Origin: Paracoccus contaminans
Lineage (GTDB): Bacteria; Pseudomonadota; Alphaproteobacteria; Rhodobacterales; Rhodobacteraceae
DNA: 64,000 bases
Assembly: GCF_002105555.1 (NCBI RefSeq)
Contig: NZ_CP020612.1
Span: 2,720,001-2,784,000 of the forward strand
Direction: 5' to 3'
Position 1 is the first letter of the stretch. Each line of letters starts with the position of its first letter. Position numbers and translations under genes: made by a program. The notes beneath the pieces are model-generated. The model searched no databases, had not been told where the DNA came from, and was given only the letters and a program-made list of their open reading frames with translations. This document shows positions 19,169-28,947 of this stretch, piece by piece.

Positions 19169-19188
19169 GGCGGCACGTCCTATGCCGC
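19169..19188 (-). repeat. phage intergenic element, copy C
   Basis: Minus strand GCGGCATAGGACGTGCCGCC, 21 bases before the tail-spike start. The arms GCGGC / GCCGC pair around ATAGGACGT. CTATAA lies about 12 bases upstream on the minus strand. This copy has perfect arms, which suggests an RNA hairpin or protein site. Confidence 0.75.
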
Positions 19189-19224
19189 AGTTTCCGCCCT
19201 TATAGCACCGGCCGCGGCCCGCGC

Positions 19225-22200
19225 CTAGAACGTCGGCACGGGCTTGGGCAGGGATGCCGTCAGCCGTTCGGTCAGCCTCGGGTTCAGGTTGACCCCGATC
19301 TGCGCCCGCTCGGCGGCCCGCTCGCGCCCGCGCCAGCTGGCCCGGATCGTCTCGGACGTGATCGGCCACTCGGGCACATCGCGGTTGAAAGCCATGATCT
19401 CGTCGATGACTTTTGCCGGGATAGGCTCACCCGCCTTGATCGCGTCCACCGCGCGCTTGTGCAGGCGCTGGCGCCGGGTGTTGATCTCGGCCTGCCCCTT
19501 CCGCAGCATGTTCGCCTGCTCGTACCGCTCCGCTACCGCCGCTGGCGTGAAGCCCAGCGACTGCTGCAAGACGTTCAGTGGCGATACATTCTCAAGGATG
19601 ATGTCGCCGTCCTTGGTCTGCACGCCTTCCCACGCATAGCGCGCCGCCTTCATCGGGTCACGCACGGCCTTCGGCATGATCCGTTCGGTACCGCGCCAGT
19701 ATTCGCCCTCGGCAATGTCGGACAGCCCCATGGGGACGCTGGCCGCCATCCAGCCGATCGTGGGCCCGAGCGCGTCCTTGACGTACTGCCAGCCCGCCTC
19801 GTCGGCCTTGATCCCGTCGCGCTGCTCGCGCAGCCAGAGTTCGGGCATCCCGATCCGGTTGGTCAGGTCGACGCCCGTCACCTGGCCCGGCACGCCGTTC
19901 AGCACCGCGCCCATGGCGAAGTTCCAGGCCGTGGTCGGCAGGCTATCCCCCTCGAACAGCAGCGCGTCCTGCAGCCATGCGTCCAGGTCGTCGTCGTCAC
20001 CCGGCAGGAACATCGACAGCAGCGTGGTCAGCAGCGCATAGCCCCAGACCCCGCGTATCCCGGCGTGCGCGAACATGGACAGCGTGATGCCGACCGCCTG
20101 CAACCGCGCCTCGCGCCGCAGCTCCGGCGTCGCGCCGTTGAACGTCTGATGCAGGTCGCGGAACAGGCGATAGAGCATGTTGACCTGGAAGCTGCGGAAG
20201 GTCGTCAGCAGCTTGCCCAGGTCATTTTGCATGAAGCGCGGGCGCGAGTTGTTCTGCGCGTCGAAGTGCGCCGCCCATGTCGCGTCCGTCGCCGCGTCGA
20301 TCGCCGCAGCGTGCGTGAGCCCGTCCTCGCGCCCGAGGCGATAGGCCGCCACGAACGTGACCTCGCGGTTCATCCTTTCCGCGTGGTGGAAGAAGAAGCC
20401 CAGGGCACGCTGCACCTGATCCCGTGCCGGGCTGTGGCTGACGCCATGGTCGGCGATCTCGGCCAGGCTATGCGCCTGCGTCCGGTCGATCACACCGCGC
20501 CGCAAAGCCTCGTCCAGCGCGGCCTTCTCGTCGCCGGTCAGCACGTTGCTGTTCTCGAGATAGCCCTTCGCCCGCGTGAAATCCCGCATCGCGCGCATCA
20601 GGTGCCGGGCCACGCCGGGCACGCCGGCCTTCTGGAACCGGGCTGCCAGCATCGGCGCGCCGACCACGGTGGTCTGCGTGATGTTGACCAGCGCCGCCGC
20701 CGGCGAGGCTGCCAGTTGCAGCGTGAACGCCATACCCGATGCCGCGGCGATCAGGGGCGATCCCTGCGGGTTCATCGTGAAGGCGTGCCGCTGGCGCATC
20801 TCGTTCACGACCGCCTGGGCGCGGTTCGGATCGGGCTGGCGCTTCGCTTCCTCGGTCGCCTCGTCCAGATCGTCCTCGAGGCGCAGGCCCCATTGCAGCT
20901 TCGCCAGCTGGTGCCCGCCGTGGAACAGGTGGTCGCCATAGGCCCGCAGCGCGTCGGTGCTGTAGCCGGCGCGGCCCTTACGGTGGATGCTGCTCTTGCG
21001 GATCGACTGATCGGGCAGGGTTTCCAGCCACCGCTGCCAGATCGCGTCCATGACCTCGGGGCTGGCGCCGGTATCGGCGAGGATGCCTTCCACATCGGCA
21101 ACGAAGGACGGATCAACCTGGCGCCGCAGGTCCGCGGACTCGGACATGACGCCATGCTGGACCCGGCCCGGTGCCGTCTTCTCGGCCTCGGCCGCAAAAG
21201 CGCGCTGCGCCCCGGCCGTCTCGAACAGGCTGAACGACACGACCTTTCCGTTCTCGTCCCGCACGGTGACGAAAAACTGGCCGTGACGCGCCAGCGGCAC
21301 ATAGGGGCCCGACAGGCGGTTCCCCTCGAAGACGGCGCGCAGCTTCTGCAGCCGCGCCCGGCCGTTGACCTTGGCCGACTGCTCGATCTTCGCCAGCCGC
21401 GCGTCGGCCTCGGCAATCGCCGCGTCCCGCTCCGCGCCGGTCAGCCCCTCGTCGTCGATCTCGCGCAGCGCCTTGGCGTGGTCGCGCTGCGCCCGGCGCA
21501 CCGCGATCTCGGACGCCAGTTCGATGTTCTTCAAGATCGCGTCCTCGAACGCATCGCCGATCGCGTCATAGTCCCCGCGGACCCGGCCCCACATCGCGCG
21601 GAAGCCCTCGGGCAGCGCCTTGAACCGGGCCGACAGGTCGGCATGGGCGCGGGCGCGGGCCGCCTCGCGCGCCACGCCTTCCGGGTCAGCCATGGATACG
21701 TTGCGCGGCTCGAACGGATTGGACGGGTCCACCTGGGCGATGGTCGCCTCATGCAGCAGGTCCATAAACGCCCGGTTCCCGTCAGCGTCCTTGCGGCGCA
21801 GCTTCATCCATTCCTGCGCGGTGTCGGCCGCGCGGGCGTGCCAGGCGGTGCGCTGCGCGTCCATCTCGTCCTTGTGGGCGATGTAGGACTGCGCGGCCAG
21901 CAGGTTGCGGCCCAACTCCTTGAACAGCGGTCGCCCCGGAACCAGGGACAGCACGTTCCAGCGCGTCGAGCGGCCCATGGCGTCGGTCAGCAGGTCCGAC
22001 CAGAACTCGCCGCCCTTGCGCCATCCCTGCGATCCGAACGCCTGACCTGCCTTGCGGGCGCGTGCGGTCAGCGCGGCGCGGACCTCGGACAGGTCGCGCT
22101 GTTCCTTGACGGCTTCGGCCTTGGTGAATACCTTGACGACAGTCCCGCCGTCGTTTCGGACGTTAGAGAGAAGGATGCGCTTCAGCGCATAGGCATCTTT

Positions 22201-25200
22201 CGCGGCGGGCGCTTTCTTCCACATCGTGTTGACCGCCGCCTCCCCTCGGGACTGGCGGATTTCTTCGACCAAGAGAACCGTCCCGTCGGGCATTTCCCTG
22301 ATGTAGGTGATGGCTTCGCGGCCGATCCGGGTTTTGCTTCCGAACGCCACAGCATCAGGGTCGGCGATGATCGCGCCGATCTGCTCAATGTCGGATTCGG
22401 TGATCGCCACCTGACCGCGCCGGGCCTCGCTGGACGCGCCGCCGTGCCGACCGAAGATATGGCGCACGGCTGACCCGTCGATGACGTGACGCAGCCCGCT
22501 CATGTCGATGCCCGCATCTTCGGCAGCGCGGGTTACCCATTCTGCCGCTGCGCCAGTCTCGGCCTTTTCCGGCGCGTGGCCCGGGCGTTTGGCCGCGGCG
22601 ATCACGTCCGCCACCGTCAGGGATGGCTTGCGCTGATCCTTGACGGAATCATGGTCAGCGTCCATGTTCAGGGTGCCGAGCCGGGGGGATGGAGACCGAT
22701 CCCCCCACAAGTCGCGGAGACGGGCTGTTGACCTTTCCGTGCGGCGCGGCGACTGCCTATCATACCCACCGCCGCCGCCGGGCCCGCCCGGGCCGCGCCC
22801 GCCGACCTCGCCGCGCGCGATGCGCTCCATGACCCGCGCCGCGTCCTCGAAGCCCTCGCCGCGCAGCGCCGACGCGACCGCCCGGAAGAAGGACCGGATC
22901 GCCTCGAGCGCCGACCGCAGCGGGCCGCCGTCGACCTCGCGCCGCCCGGCTGCCCAATCCGCGAACATCTCGGCGACCGCTTCCTCCATCTGACCCGCTG
23001 CGTCCAGGTCGGGATACGCCGCCCGCACTGCCGCCATAAGATCGGCGTCGGCCCGCGCCGCCTGCACCAGGGCCCGCCATTCGTCGGCCGTGAACAAGCC
23101 GTGCGACGCGCCCCATCGCTGCCCGTCGCGCAGCGCATGGATCATCTCGTGATCCAGCGTGTGCAGCCAGCCGCGCCCGCGGTCGCGCAGGATCGAGATG
23201 ACGCCCTTCGCATAGGTGCCGCCGGCGCCGGTCACACGGCCAGCCTCGACGCGCAGCCCGATCTTGCCCAGCAGCCCGGCCCGGTCCAGCGCCTCGGCCG
23301 CCGCCGCGTTGATCCGGCGCGCGGCCTCGGGGGTGATGGTCGAATGGGCGTTGACAGGAGCGGGCGCAATGTCGAGATTGATCTCGACGGGGTTGTCTTC
23401 CAGACCGTAAGCGGCTTGCCCGCCCATCGAAGCAGACTGCTGCTTGACCCCGCCATCGCCACTTTGGCGAGAGGTGGAGCCGCTCCGGGCTTCAGCTACC
23501 CGATTAGCCGCTCCACCTTCTGCATCGCCACGATCCGTGGACAGGTCATAGTGGAAAGTGCCGTTGGCGTCCTCTCGGAGCGTGGCGATTAGGCGATAAG
23601 GCTGCCCGTCGATCGAGACGGTGGCACTGACTTTGTGGAACGTCTGCCGTTCGGTGCCAGGTTTTTCACCGCTGCGGGTCGATACCAGTTTCGCCCCCTC
23701 GATCATTTGCCGCAACGCGGGAACGGCACGCAGGATAACGTCCCCCTTCCTGCCCCCCAGCTTCTTGCTGCCGGTGCGGCCAAACTGAACGTGCCAGCCC
23801 GTTGATTTCATCACGGCGACTGTGCCGATCAGATTTTTCCGATACCAGGATTCGGCCTTCTTGCTGAGCTGCAGCATATCCTCCCACGGCCCAAGTTCGT
23901 TGCCAGTCAGGGTGGCAACTGGTTCGGGGTTGGGCGCTGGATACATCAGCGGATCGCTATTGACGGCGGAATCGGGGACGCCGATATTGAGGGTGTCGGC
24001 GCCGAGTTCCATATCTGGCTCCACGCGGGACTCCCGCGCGCCCATCGGACCTTGGGTCCGGGTGCCGACACCGCCGCGCTCGGCGTTGACAGAGGCATCC
24101 TCGAACGCAAAATTGAAGTCGTCGGCGCTGCCTTCCAATGCCGGAGCGAATACCTGCCCCTTGCCGGGGTTCAGATTCACCGCGGGCTTTTGCCCGGCGC
24201 CGACGACTTCATCCGGCACCTGCCGGTCAATGTCGCGCTGCTCCATAGCGCCAGGGCCCGCGTTGACAGGGGCTGTGGAGAGCGGCGAGGTCTTGCCCTG
24301 CCCATCTTCCGCGCCTACATTATCCGTGCCGTTCTGGCCCTTGGGATCAAGGGGGCCGTCTATCGGTGAGACGCTGGGCCCGGCGCTCTCCCAGAGCGGT
24401 TTCTTCTTGGCATACTGACCGCGCCGGATAGGGGTGGCCGTCCGTACATCGTAGAAATCGCCGCTTGCGTCAGGTTCCAGCTGCACAATCAGCAGCCCCT
24501 TTTTGCCATCGTCCATCACAGGATCAAGCGCCCGGCCTTGGCGCGCATAGACGGCTTGAAACCCACGCCCGACCTGCGACACGAACGCCTCGACGCTCGG
24601 GTATCCAAGGCTTCGAATATGCTCTCCGTGGCGCTGCTCGATGTGCTGCAATCCCTTTGCGGGGTCGCCGCTACGCAGGCGGATATGGCCACCCTGCCGG
24701 CCGATACGTTCTGCTATCTTCGCAGTGATTTCACCGAAGGACAGACTGCCATCCGGGGCGCGGACGAAATCGGTGGTCAGCCCTTCGCGCTGTCCGCCTT
24801 CACCCGCTTGCGGATCGCGGCGGCCTGCGTCTGCAGGTTCTGCCGGTCCTGCGGGTCCGGCTCCTGCTGGGACATCTTGTCCATCACCCGCGCCATCGCT
24901 GACATCGCCAGCGGCGAATAGCCCACCTTGCCCTTTTCGGACTGCATCAGCCTTCCTTTCGTCATCGACCAGCTTGCGGCGCACGCCGGCGGCAGCGCCG
25001 ATCGGATCAGCCGTTGCACCCAGCATATCAGTGCCGGGCTGGCTCCGCATCCCCTCATCGGCGAAAAGGATCAGCCCGCGTGCCAGCCGCTCGCGGCCCC
25101 GCGCGGTGCGATACGATGCCGGCGCATCGCGGAACATCAGCGTGAGGAACGCCTTGCCCATCGGCGACACGGCGTCGCCCGAGAACATGTCGCCCTGTCC

Positions 25201-27531
25201 GACGAACTCGTCGACCTTGCGGCCCGCCCGGCGGGCGCGGTCCACGATCCGAACCGCTTCCAGCAGCGCCTCGGTCTGGTCCATCTCGGGCGCAATGGCG
25301 GAATCCTTGGCCGCGTCGCGCATCTGCGCCCAGCGGGGCGCCACATCCATCAGCGCGCCGCCGATCGCCTTGATGCTGCCGTCCGTCGCCTCCATGACGG
25401 CGCTGACCAGATCGGCGTCGCCATAGGCCCGGGCCAGCAGCGCAGCCTGCACGCGGCGCACCGCGTCCTGCGTCATGGACCCGTCGTCGCGGATCAGGTT
25501 GCCCATCTCGGCCGGGGCCACGACTTGGCCGAGGAAACCTCGCACGAAGTCACGGTTGCCGGCCGCATCGACCTCACCGCCGCGGTACAGATCGAGGACC
25601 GCGGGCGACAGCACCTTGGCGTCGGCCATGGCCTGCTCGCTGGCGCTCATGGCCTGGGTGTCGCGCTCGTTCGCCTCGCGCGCGGTCGCGGCGAGGGTGT
25701 CGGTGTCCATGTCCTCGTTGATGGTGCGGACCAGAACCGGGCGCTTGAAGCCGCCTTCCGGGTACCCCTGGGATTTCAGCCATGCGCGATAGCCGTCCGC
25801 GGTGCCTTCGGCATAGGCGCGGCGCAGCGCCAAGGTGCGGCCGTTGCCGCTGATGACCACACCGCCCTTCGTGGCGATCGGGGCGCCGGCGCTGGCCTGC
25901 GGGTTCTCGCCCAGCAGCTCGGGCCGAATGTCGGCCGCGATCTTGCGGATCTGCTCCTGCGAGCGGTTGCCGCTGCGGTCGCGCGGCTGCAGTTCCTGGG
26001 GGAACGCCGGGTTATCCCGGCCGTCGTCCAGTTGCGAGGCGGTCAGGTCGTCCAGTTCGACAAGCGCATACTCGACAGCGATCTCGCGCCCGCGCGCCGT
26101 GATCGCCTTGCCGGGCTTGATCGGCTTGCGGGTGATTTCGCCCGTCGGTTGCGCAGTATGCAGTTCTTGCACATTGCCCTGGTCATCGCCAGTTTCGGCC
26201 TGTACCTGCTGGGGCGCCGGGCTGATTTCCTCGGGCGATCCGGCAGGACGTTCCGCGCGCTGCACGGGGCCGTTTGCGAGCTGGCGATCGTCTGGCAGGG
26301 TTCGGTGCGTGCGCTGCCCCTCGCCGGGGGCATCGACCCAGCCGCCGGTGTCGTCGCGCTTCACCGCCTGCACCGTGATGTCCTTGGTGGCGGGGTCGAA
26401 CGCAATCACACGGTCATGGCCGCCGCCGTAGCTGGCGATGATGTTGCCGGGCGCGAGATAGTCCGCTGTTCCAGCGTCCCGAATTGCGGCCTTTGCCTTG
26501 CCCTTCGCCCGGTTCAGCGAGGCGAGAAAGTCCCGACCAGAACCGGAGCGGACAGGCGGGGCAGTCTTAACTGCGCTTTGGTCCGCTGACCGACCTCCAA
26601 CTTTCGCCGCGTTCTGTTGGGTCTGGGCCGTCGGCCCGCTTACCGACTCCGGGACTGCGGCGGGCTGGGGGGCTGCGCTCGGTTCAGCACCGTCTCGATC
26701 AAACTGCGGATCACGGGGTCCATTGTCAGCGTCCTCGGTTGCGACAGGCGCGGGGGTTGTGGCTTCAGGCTCAACCGCCGGCGCGGCGGTGCGTTCCCAC
26801 TCGTCGGCCCGGTCGGCGTTCACGAAGACGCCGCCGTCCTTGCGGAAACTGTAGGGGTCGATCTCATCGGCCTTGGCCTTCGTCACGCCCTGCAGGACGT
26901 AGCCGGTCTTGACCTTGCCCTTGGCGGTGGTGTGCGTGACCGGGCCGGCCGCGCGGGCGGCGGTCAGCGGCGCTGACAGCGGGTGTGTCGCGCGGTTTAC
27001 TGCACCGTCCACGTCGCCGGCATCAGCGACACCAGCATCGCCTTGCGCAGAGCTGGCAACAGGTGCGGCGACGGGCTCTCTGGCGGGACCACCTCGCCCA
27101 CTCTCGTCTGCGGGCGGCTGTCCAGCCAGATTCGCAGGCCCAGCCATTCCTGCTCCGTCAGCAGGCCCAGCCGGCGCAGTTCCCTCGCCGCGTCGATCGT
27201 CGTCAGCATGTGCCCGTAGGGCGTCGGTTGCCTGTGCATCGGTCGCGCCCTCCGGGGCGATGGACGGCGCGGGCAACTCGGCCGGGTTGGGCTTGGCCCC
27301 CTTCGGTGAGGCCTTCGCGGCCTCGTCGATCCGCAGCGCCAGCGTGCGCGCCTTGTCAAAATCGACCGGGGACAGGGTATGCTCGATTCCGTCAGCCCGC
27401 ACGACCGCGTTGCCCGGCTCGCCTCCTCCAAGGGGCGCCTCACGCTTGGCACGGGCACGGTGCCCCTGCTGGACCTGCTCGGCGATCCGGCTCTGGCGCC
27501 CGGAGACAGGCGGCAGGCGGGCCTTTTCCAC
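19225..27531 (-). CDS. giant phage polyvalent protein (ParB-like, nuclease-like, metallopeptidase, LPD38-type), 5'-truncated
   Basis: A frame of 2768 codons. The first 35-45 codons are antisense to the VOC gene, so true phage sequence begins near 27.41 kb and the natural N-terminus is lost. Visible modules in order: an Ala/Pro-rich low-complexity region; a DdrB-like ParB-superfamily domain (about 26.1-25.0 kb: RDRSGNRSQEQIRKIAADIR, GGVVISGNGRTLALRRAY); a Barnase/EndoU/RelE-like phage nuclease domain (about 24.8-24.4 kb: QHIEQRHGEHI); a second such domain (about 23.9-23.5 kb); a zincin-like peptidase (about 23.3-22.8 kb, LDHEMIHALR); a third nuclease-like domain (about 22.6-22.1 kb, VRHIFGRHGG); and a long C-terminal LPD38-type region (ending near TFRSFQVNMLYRLFRDLHQT). 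Such polyvalent proteins are packaged and injected with phage or plasmid DNA to counter host defences. Confidence 0.8.
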   Translation of the reverse strand: MEKARLPPVSGRQSRIAEQVQQGHRARAKREAPLGGGEPGNAVVRADGIEHTLSPVDFDKARTLALRIDEAAKASPKGAKPNPAELPAPSIAPEGATDAQATDALRAHADDDRRGEGTAPAGPADGAGMAGPANLAGQPPADESGRGGPAREPVAAPVASSAQGDAGVADAGDVDGAVNRATHPLSAPLTAARAAGPVTHTTAKGKVKTGYVLQGVTKAKADEIDPYSFRKDGGVFVNADRADEWERTAAPAVEPEATTPAPVATEDADNGPRDPQFDRDGAEPSAAPQPAAVPESVSGPTAQTQQNAAKVGGRSADQSAVKTAPPVRSGSGRDFLASLNRAKGKAKAAIRDAGTADYLAPGNIIASYGGGHDRVIAFDPATKDITVQAVKRDDTGGWVDAPGEGQRTHRTLPDDRQLANGPVQRAERPAGSPEEISPAPQQVQAETGDDQGNVQELHTAQPTGEITRKPIKPGKAITARGREIAVEYALVELDDLTASQLDDGRDNPAFPQELQPRDRSGNRSQEQIRKIAADIRPELLGENPQASAGAPIATKGGVVISGNGRTLALRRAYAEGTADGYRAWLKSQGYPEGGFKRPVLVRTINEDMDTDTLAATAREANERDTQAMSASEQAMADAKVLSPAVLDLYRGGEVDAAGNRDFVRGFLGQVVAPAEMGNLIRDDGSMTQDAVRRVQAALLARAYGDADLVSAVMEATDGSIKAIGGALMDVAPRWAQMRDAAKDSAIAPEMDQTEALLEAVRIVDRARRAGRKVDEFVGQGDMFSGDAVSPMGKAFLTLMFRDAPASYRTARGRERLARGLILFADEGMRSQPGTDMLGATADPIGAAAGVRRKLVDDERKADAVRKGQGGLFAAGDVSDGAGDGQDVPAGAGPAGPAEPADAGRRDPQAGEGGQREGLTTDFVRAPDGSLSFGEITAKIAERIGRQGGHIRLRSGDPAKGLQHIEQRHGEHIRSLGYPSVEAFVSQVGRGFQAVYARQGRALDPVMDDGKKGLLIVQLEPDASGDFYDVRTATPIRRGQYAKKKPLWESAGPSVSPIDGPLDPKGQNGTDNVGAEDGQGKTSPLSTAPVNAGPGAMEQRDIDRQVPDEVVGAGQKPAVNLNPGKGQVFAPALEGSADDFNFAFEDASVNAERGGVGTRTQGPMGARESRVEPDMELGADTLNIGVPDSAVNSDPLMYPAPNPEPVATLTGNELGPWEDMLQLSKKAESWYRKNLIGTVAVMKSTGWHVQFGRTGSKKLGGRKGDVILRAVPALRQMIEGAKLVSTRSGEKPGTERQTFHKVSATVSIDGQPYRLIATLREDANGTFHYDLSTDRGDAEGGAANRVAEARSGSTSRQSGDGGVKQQSASMGGQAAYGLEDNPVEINLDIAPAPVNAHSTITPEAARRINAAAAEALDRAGLLGKIGLRVEAGRVTGAGGTYAKGVISILRDRGRGWLHTLDHEMIHALRDGQRWGASHGLFTADEWRALVQAARADADLMAAVRAAYPDLDAAGQMEEAVAEMFADWAAGRREVDGGPLRSALEAIRSFFRAVASALRGEGFEDAARVMERIARGEVGGRGPGGPGGGGGYDRQSPRRTERSTARLRDLWGDRSPSPRLGTLNMDADHDSVKDQRKPSLTVADVIAAAKRPGHAPEKAETGAAAEWVTRAAEDAGIDMSGLRHVIDGSAVRHIFGRHGGASSEARRGQVAITESDIEQIGAIIADPDAVAFGSKTRIGREAITYIREMPDGTVLLVEEIRQSRGEAAVNTMWKKAPAAKDAYALKRILLSNVRNDGGTVVKVFTKAEAVKEQRDLSEVRAALTARARKAGQAFGSQGWRKGGEFWSDLLTDAMGRSTRWNVLSLVPGRPLFKELGRNLLAAQSYIAHKDEMDAQRTAWHARAADTAQEWMKLRRKDADGNRAFMDLLHEATIAQVDPSNPFEPRNVSMADPEGVAREAARARAHADLSARFKALPEGFRAMWGRVRGDYDAIGDAFEDAILKNIELASEIAVRRAQRDHAKALREIDDEGLTGAERDAAIAEADARLAKIEQSAKVNGRARLQKLRAVFEGNRLSGPYVPLARHGQFFVTVRDENGKVVSFSLFETAGAQRAFAAEAEKTAPGRVQHGVMSESADLRRQVDPSFVADVEGILADTGASPEVMDAIWQRWLETLPDQSIRKSSIHRKGRAGYSTDALRAYGDHLFHGGHQLAKLQWGLRLEDDLDEATEEAKRQPDPNRAQAVVNEMRQRHAFTMNPQGSPLIAAASGMAFTLQLAASPAAALVNITQTTVVGAPMLAARFQKAGVPGVARHLMRAMRDFTRAKGYLENSNVLTGDEKAALDEALRRGVIDRTQAHSLAEIADHGVSHSPARDQVQRALGFFFHHAERMNREVTFVAAYRLGREDGLTHAAAIDAATDATWAAHFDAQNNSRPRFMQNDLGKLLTTFRSFQVNMLYRLFRDLHQTFNGATPELRREARLQAVGITLSMFAHAGIRGVWGYALLTTLLSMFLPGDDDDLDAWLQDALLFEGDSLPTTAWNFAMGAVLNGVPGQVTGVDLTNRIGMPELWLREQRDGIKADEAGWQYVKDALGPTIGWMAASVPMGLSDIAEGEYWRGTERIMPKAVRDPMKAARYAWEGVQTKDGDIILENVSPLNVLQQSLGFTPAAVAERYEQANMLRKGQAEINTRRQRLHKRAVDAIKAGEPIPAKVIDEIMAFNRDVPEWPITSETIRASWRGRERAAERAQIGVNLNPRLTERLTASLPKPVPTF

Positions 27532-28155
27532 ACCGCCTTCCTGATGCCCTCAAGGGCCGAGCTGGGCCGCTGGCTGGCCCATGCGGCGGCAATGCGCGTG
27601 CCGCTTCAGGGCGCGTCGGATCACATCGTCAGCGAGGCGATCTATCTGGCCGACCCCGAGGGCAACGGGATCGAGGTCTATGCCGACCGCCCGGTGGCGC
27701 GCTGGCATGGCCCTGCGGGTGAAATCCGGATGTCCACCGATCCGCTTGACATGCAGGCGCTGTTGAGGGCCGCGGATGGAACGGAATGGTCGGGTTTTCC
27801 CCAAGGAGGCACGATCGGCCATGTCCATCTTCAGGTGGGCGACACGGCAGAGGCGGATCGCTTCTATTCGGCCGTGCTCGGCCTCGATATCGCTGCGCGT
27901 TACACGGGGGCCAGTTTCTACGGCAGCGGCGGCTATCACCACCAGCTTGCCGGCAATATCTGGAACAGCCCCCGCGCCGAAAGGCGGGCCGAGGGAGCGG
28001 CCGGATTGGGCGCCATCGAAATCATCCTGCGCGAGGCTGCCGATCTGAGGGCCATTGCTGATCGCGCGCAAGGCGCTGGCATCGCGATCAGTAAGGGCGA
28101 TGACGGCCTGACCATCCGCGATCCCTGGAACACGGCCATCATCCTGAGGGCTTGA
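27379..28155 (+). pseudogene. VOC-family (glyoxalase/dioxygenase) protein lacking its N-terminus
   Basis: The frame encodes the second beta-alpha-beta-beta-beta motif and most of the first motif of a two-module VOC protein. Visible pieces: RLTLGTGTVPLLDLLGDPAL, RQAGLFHTAFLMPSRAELGR, AIYLADPEGNGIEVYADRP, then a second module IGHVHLQVGDTAEADRFYSA, FYGSGGYHHQLAGNIW. Family members begin about 45 residues earlier with a HxxLxV metal-ligand strand; here that part is missing and replaced by phage sequence. The ATG at 27379 lies in or next to the phage portion, so expression and activity are doubtful. The break coincides with the right end of the prophage remnant. Confidence 0.75.
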
Positions 28156-28239
28156 GGACGCATCCTGTTTGCAGAAAATGCAGCGGGCCGCCGACTGTTG
28201 CCCTATGCAGGCCAAGGGCGAGGGGGCGGCCGCGACCCG

Positions 28240-28268
28240 GTCATCCCGGACGGCAGGGCCGGGATGAC
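28240..28268. repeat. perfect 10-bp inverted repeat
   Basis: GTCATCCCGG / CCGGGATGAC with a 9-base spacer, located 85 bases after the VOC stop. It could act as a terminator-like hairpin or be a copy of a dispersed palindromic repeat; no T-run follows. The rest of 28156-28505 holds nothing else I can support. Confidence 0.6.
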
Positions 28269-28505
28269 GGGCGAGCACGCCTGGCGCACGGCGGCGCTGT
28301 CACCTTATGTCGCTCTGGTCAGACGTTGCGCCGCGCCCAGCCTCATGAGGCGCCCACTGCCTCGAGACGGCCCGCGCGTCGGTGGTGGGCCCGCGTCGCG
28401 TCATGCACGCCAGGGGATGCGGATTCCGCCGGGTGGCAGGGAACGAAAGGGCGCAGCAGCCGTTTGGATGCCATCACACATCAACAATCCTGAAAGGATG
28501 CAGCG

Positions 28506-28943
28506 ATGGCCAACAACCAGACCGCCTCGGATCTCAAGAACGATCTCAAGGACACCGCCAACAAGACCGCCGACGACGTGAAATCCGGCGTGAACAAGAT
28601 GGCGAATGACGTGCGCGGCGCCACCGACGAAGCGGCCGACAAGCTGCGGCAGACCGCGTCGGACGTGCGCAGCACGGCTGCTGACCTGGCTGATACCGCG
28701 CGCGAGAAAGGCTCGGAATATCTCGATGCCGCGCGCGAAAAGGTCGACGCTGTCCGTGAGAAGGGCGCCGAGATGGCGGATCGCCTGTATCGTGAGGGCG
28801 AGCGCCGCGCTGACGAGGTTGCGCAGTATGCGGGCGATTACTATGACGAGCTGTCGGACATGGTCCGCCGCAAGCCTGCCCAGGCGCTCGGCATCGCCGC
28901 GGGCGTCGGCTTCCTTGTCGGCCTGATCCTCGCGCGCCGCTAA
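28506..28943 (+). CDS. DUF883 (ElaB/YqjD-like) membrane-associated protein
   Basis: A 145-residue protein, largely one long amphipathic helix with many Ala, Lys and Asp (KNDLKDTANKTADDVKSGVN and similar repeats). It ends in the family's C-terminal membrane helix (RKPAQALGIAAGVGFLVGLI) and a short ARR tail. ElaB/YqjD proteins are tail-anchored inner-membrane proteins that can bind ribosomes in stationary phase in E. coli. A good ribosome site (AAAGGATG) precedes the start. The next gene begins five bases later and encodes a YqjE-like protein, matching the yqjD-yqjE arrangement. Confidence 0.88.
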   Translation: MANNQTASDLKNDLKDTANKTADDVKSGVNKMANDVRGATDEAADKLRQTASDVRSTAADLADTAREKGSEYLDAAREKVDAVREKGAEMADRLYREGERRADEVAQYAGDYYDELSDMVRRKPAQALGIAAGVGFLVGLILARR

Positions 28944-28947
28944 TCGC

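Noticed and set aside
19165..22473. 1102-residue plus-strand open frame opposite the polyvalent gene
   Set aside because: Arg/His/Gln-rich translation with no family features, exactly antisense to well-supported domains; a GC-bias shadow.
12306..27450. search for attL/attR direct repeats and an integrase
   Set aside because: No shared repeat, integrase or tRNA end found at the boundaries, so no attachment site is called.
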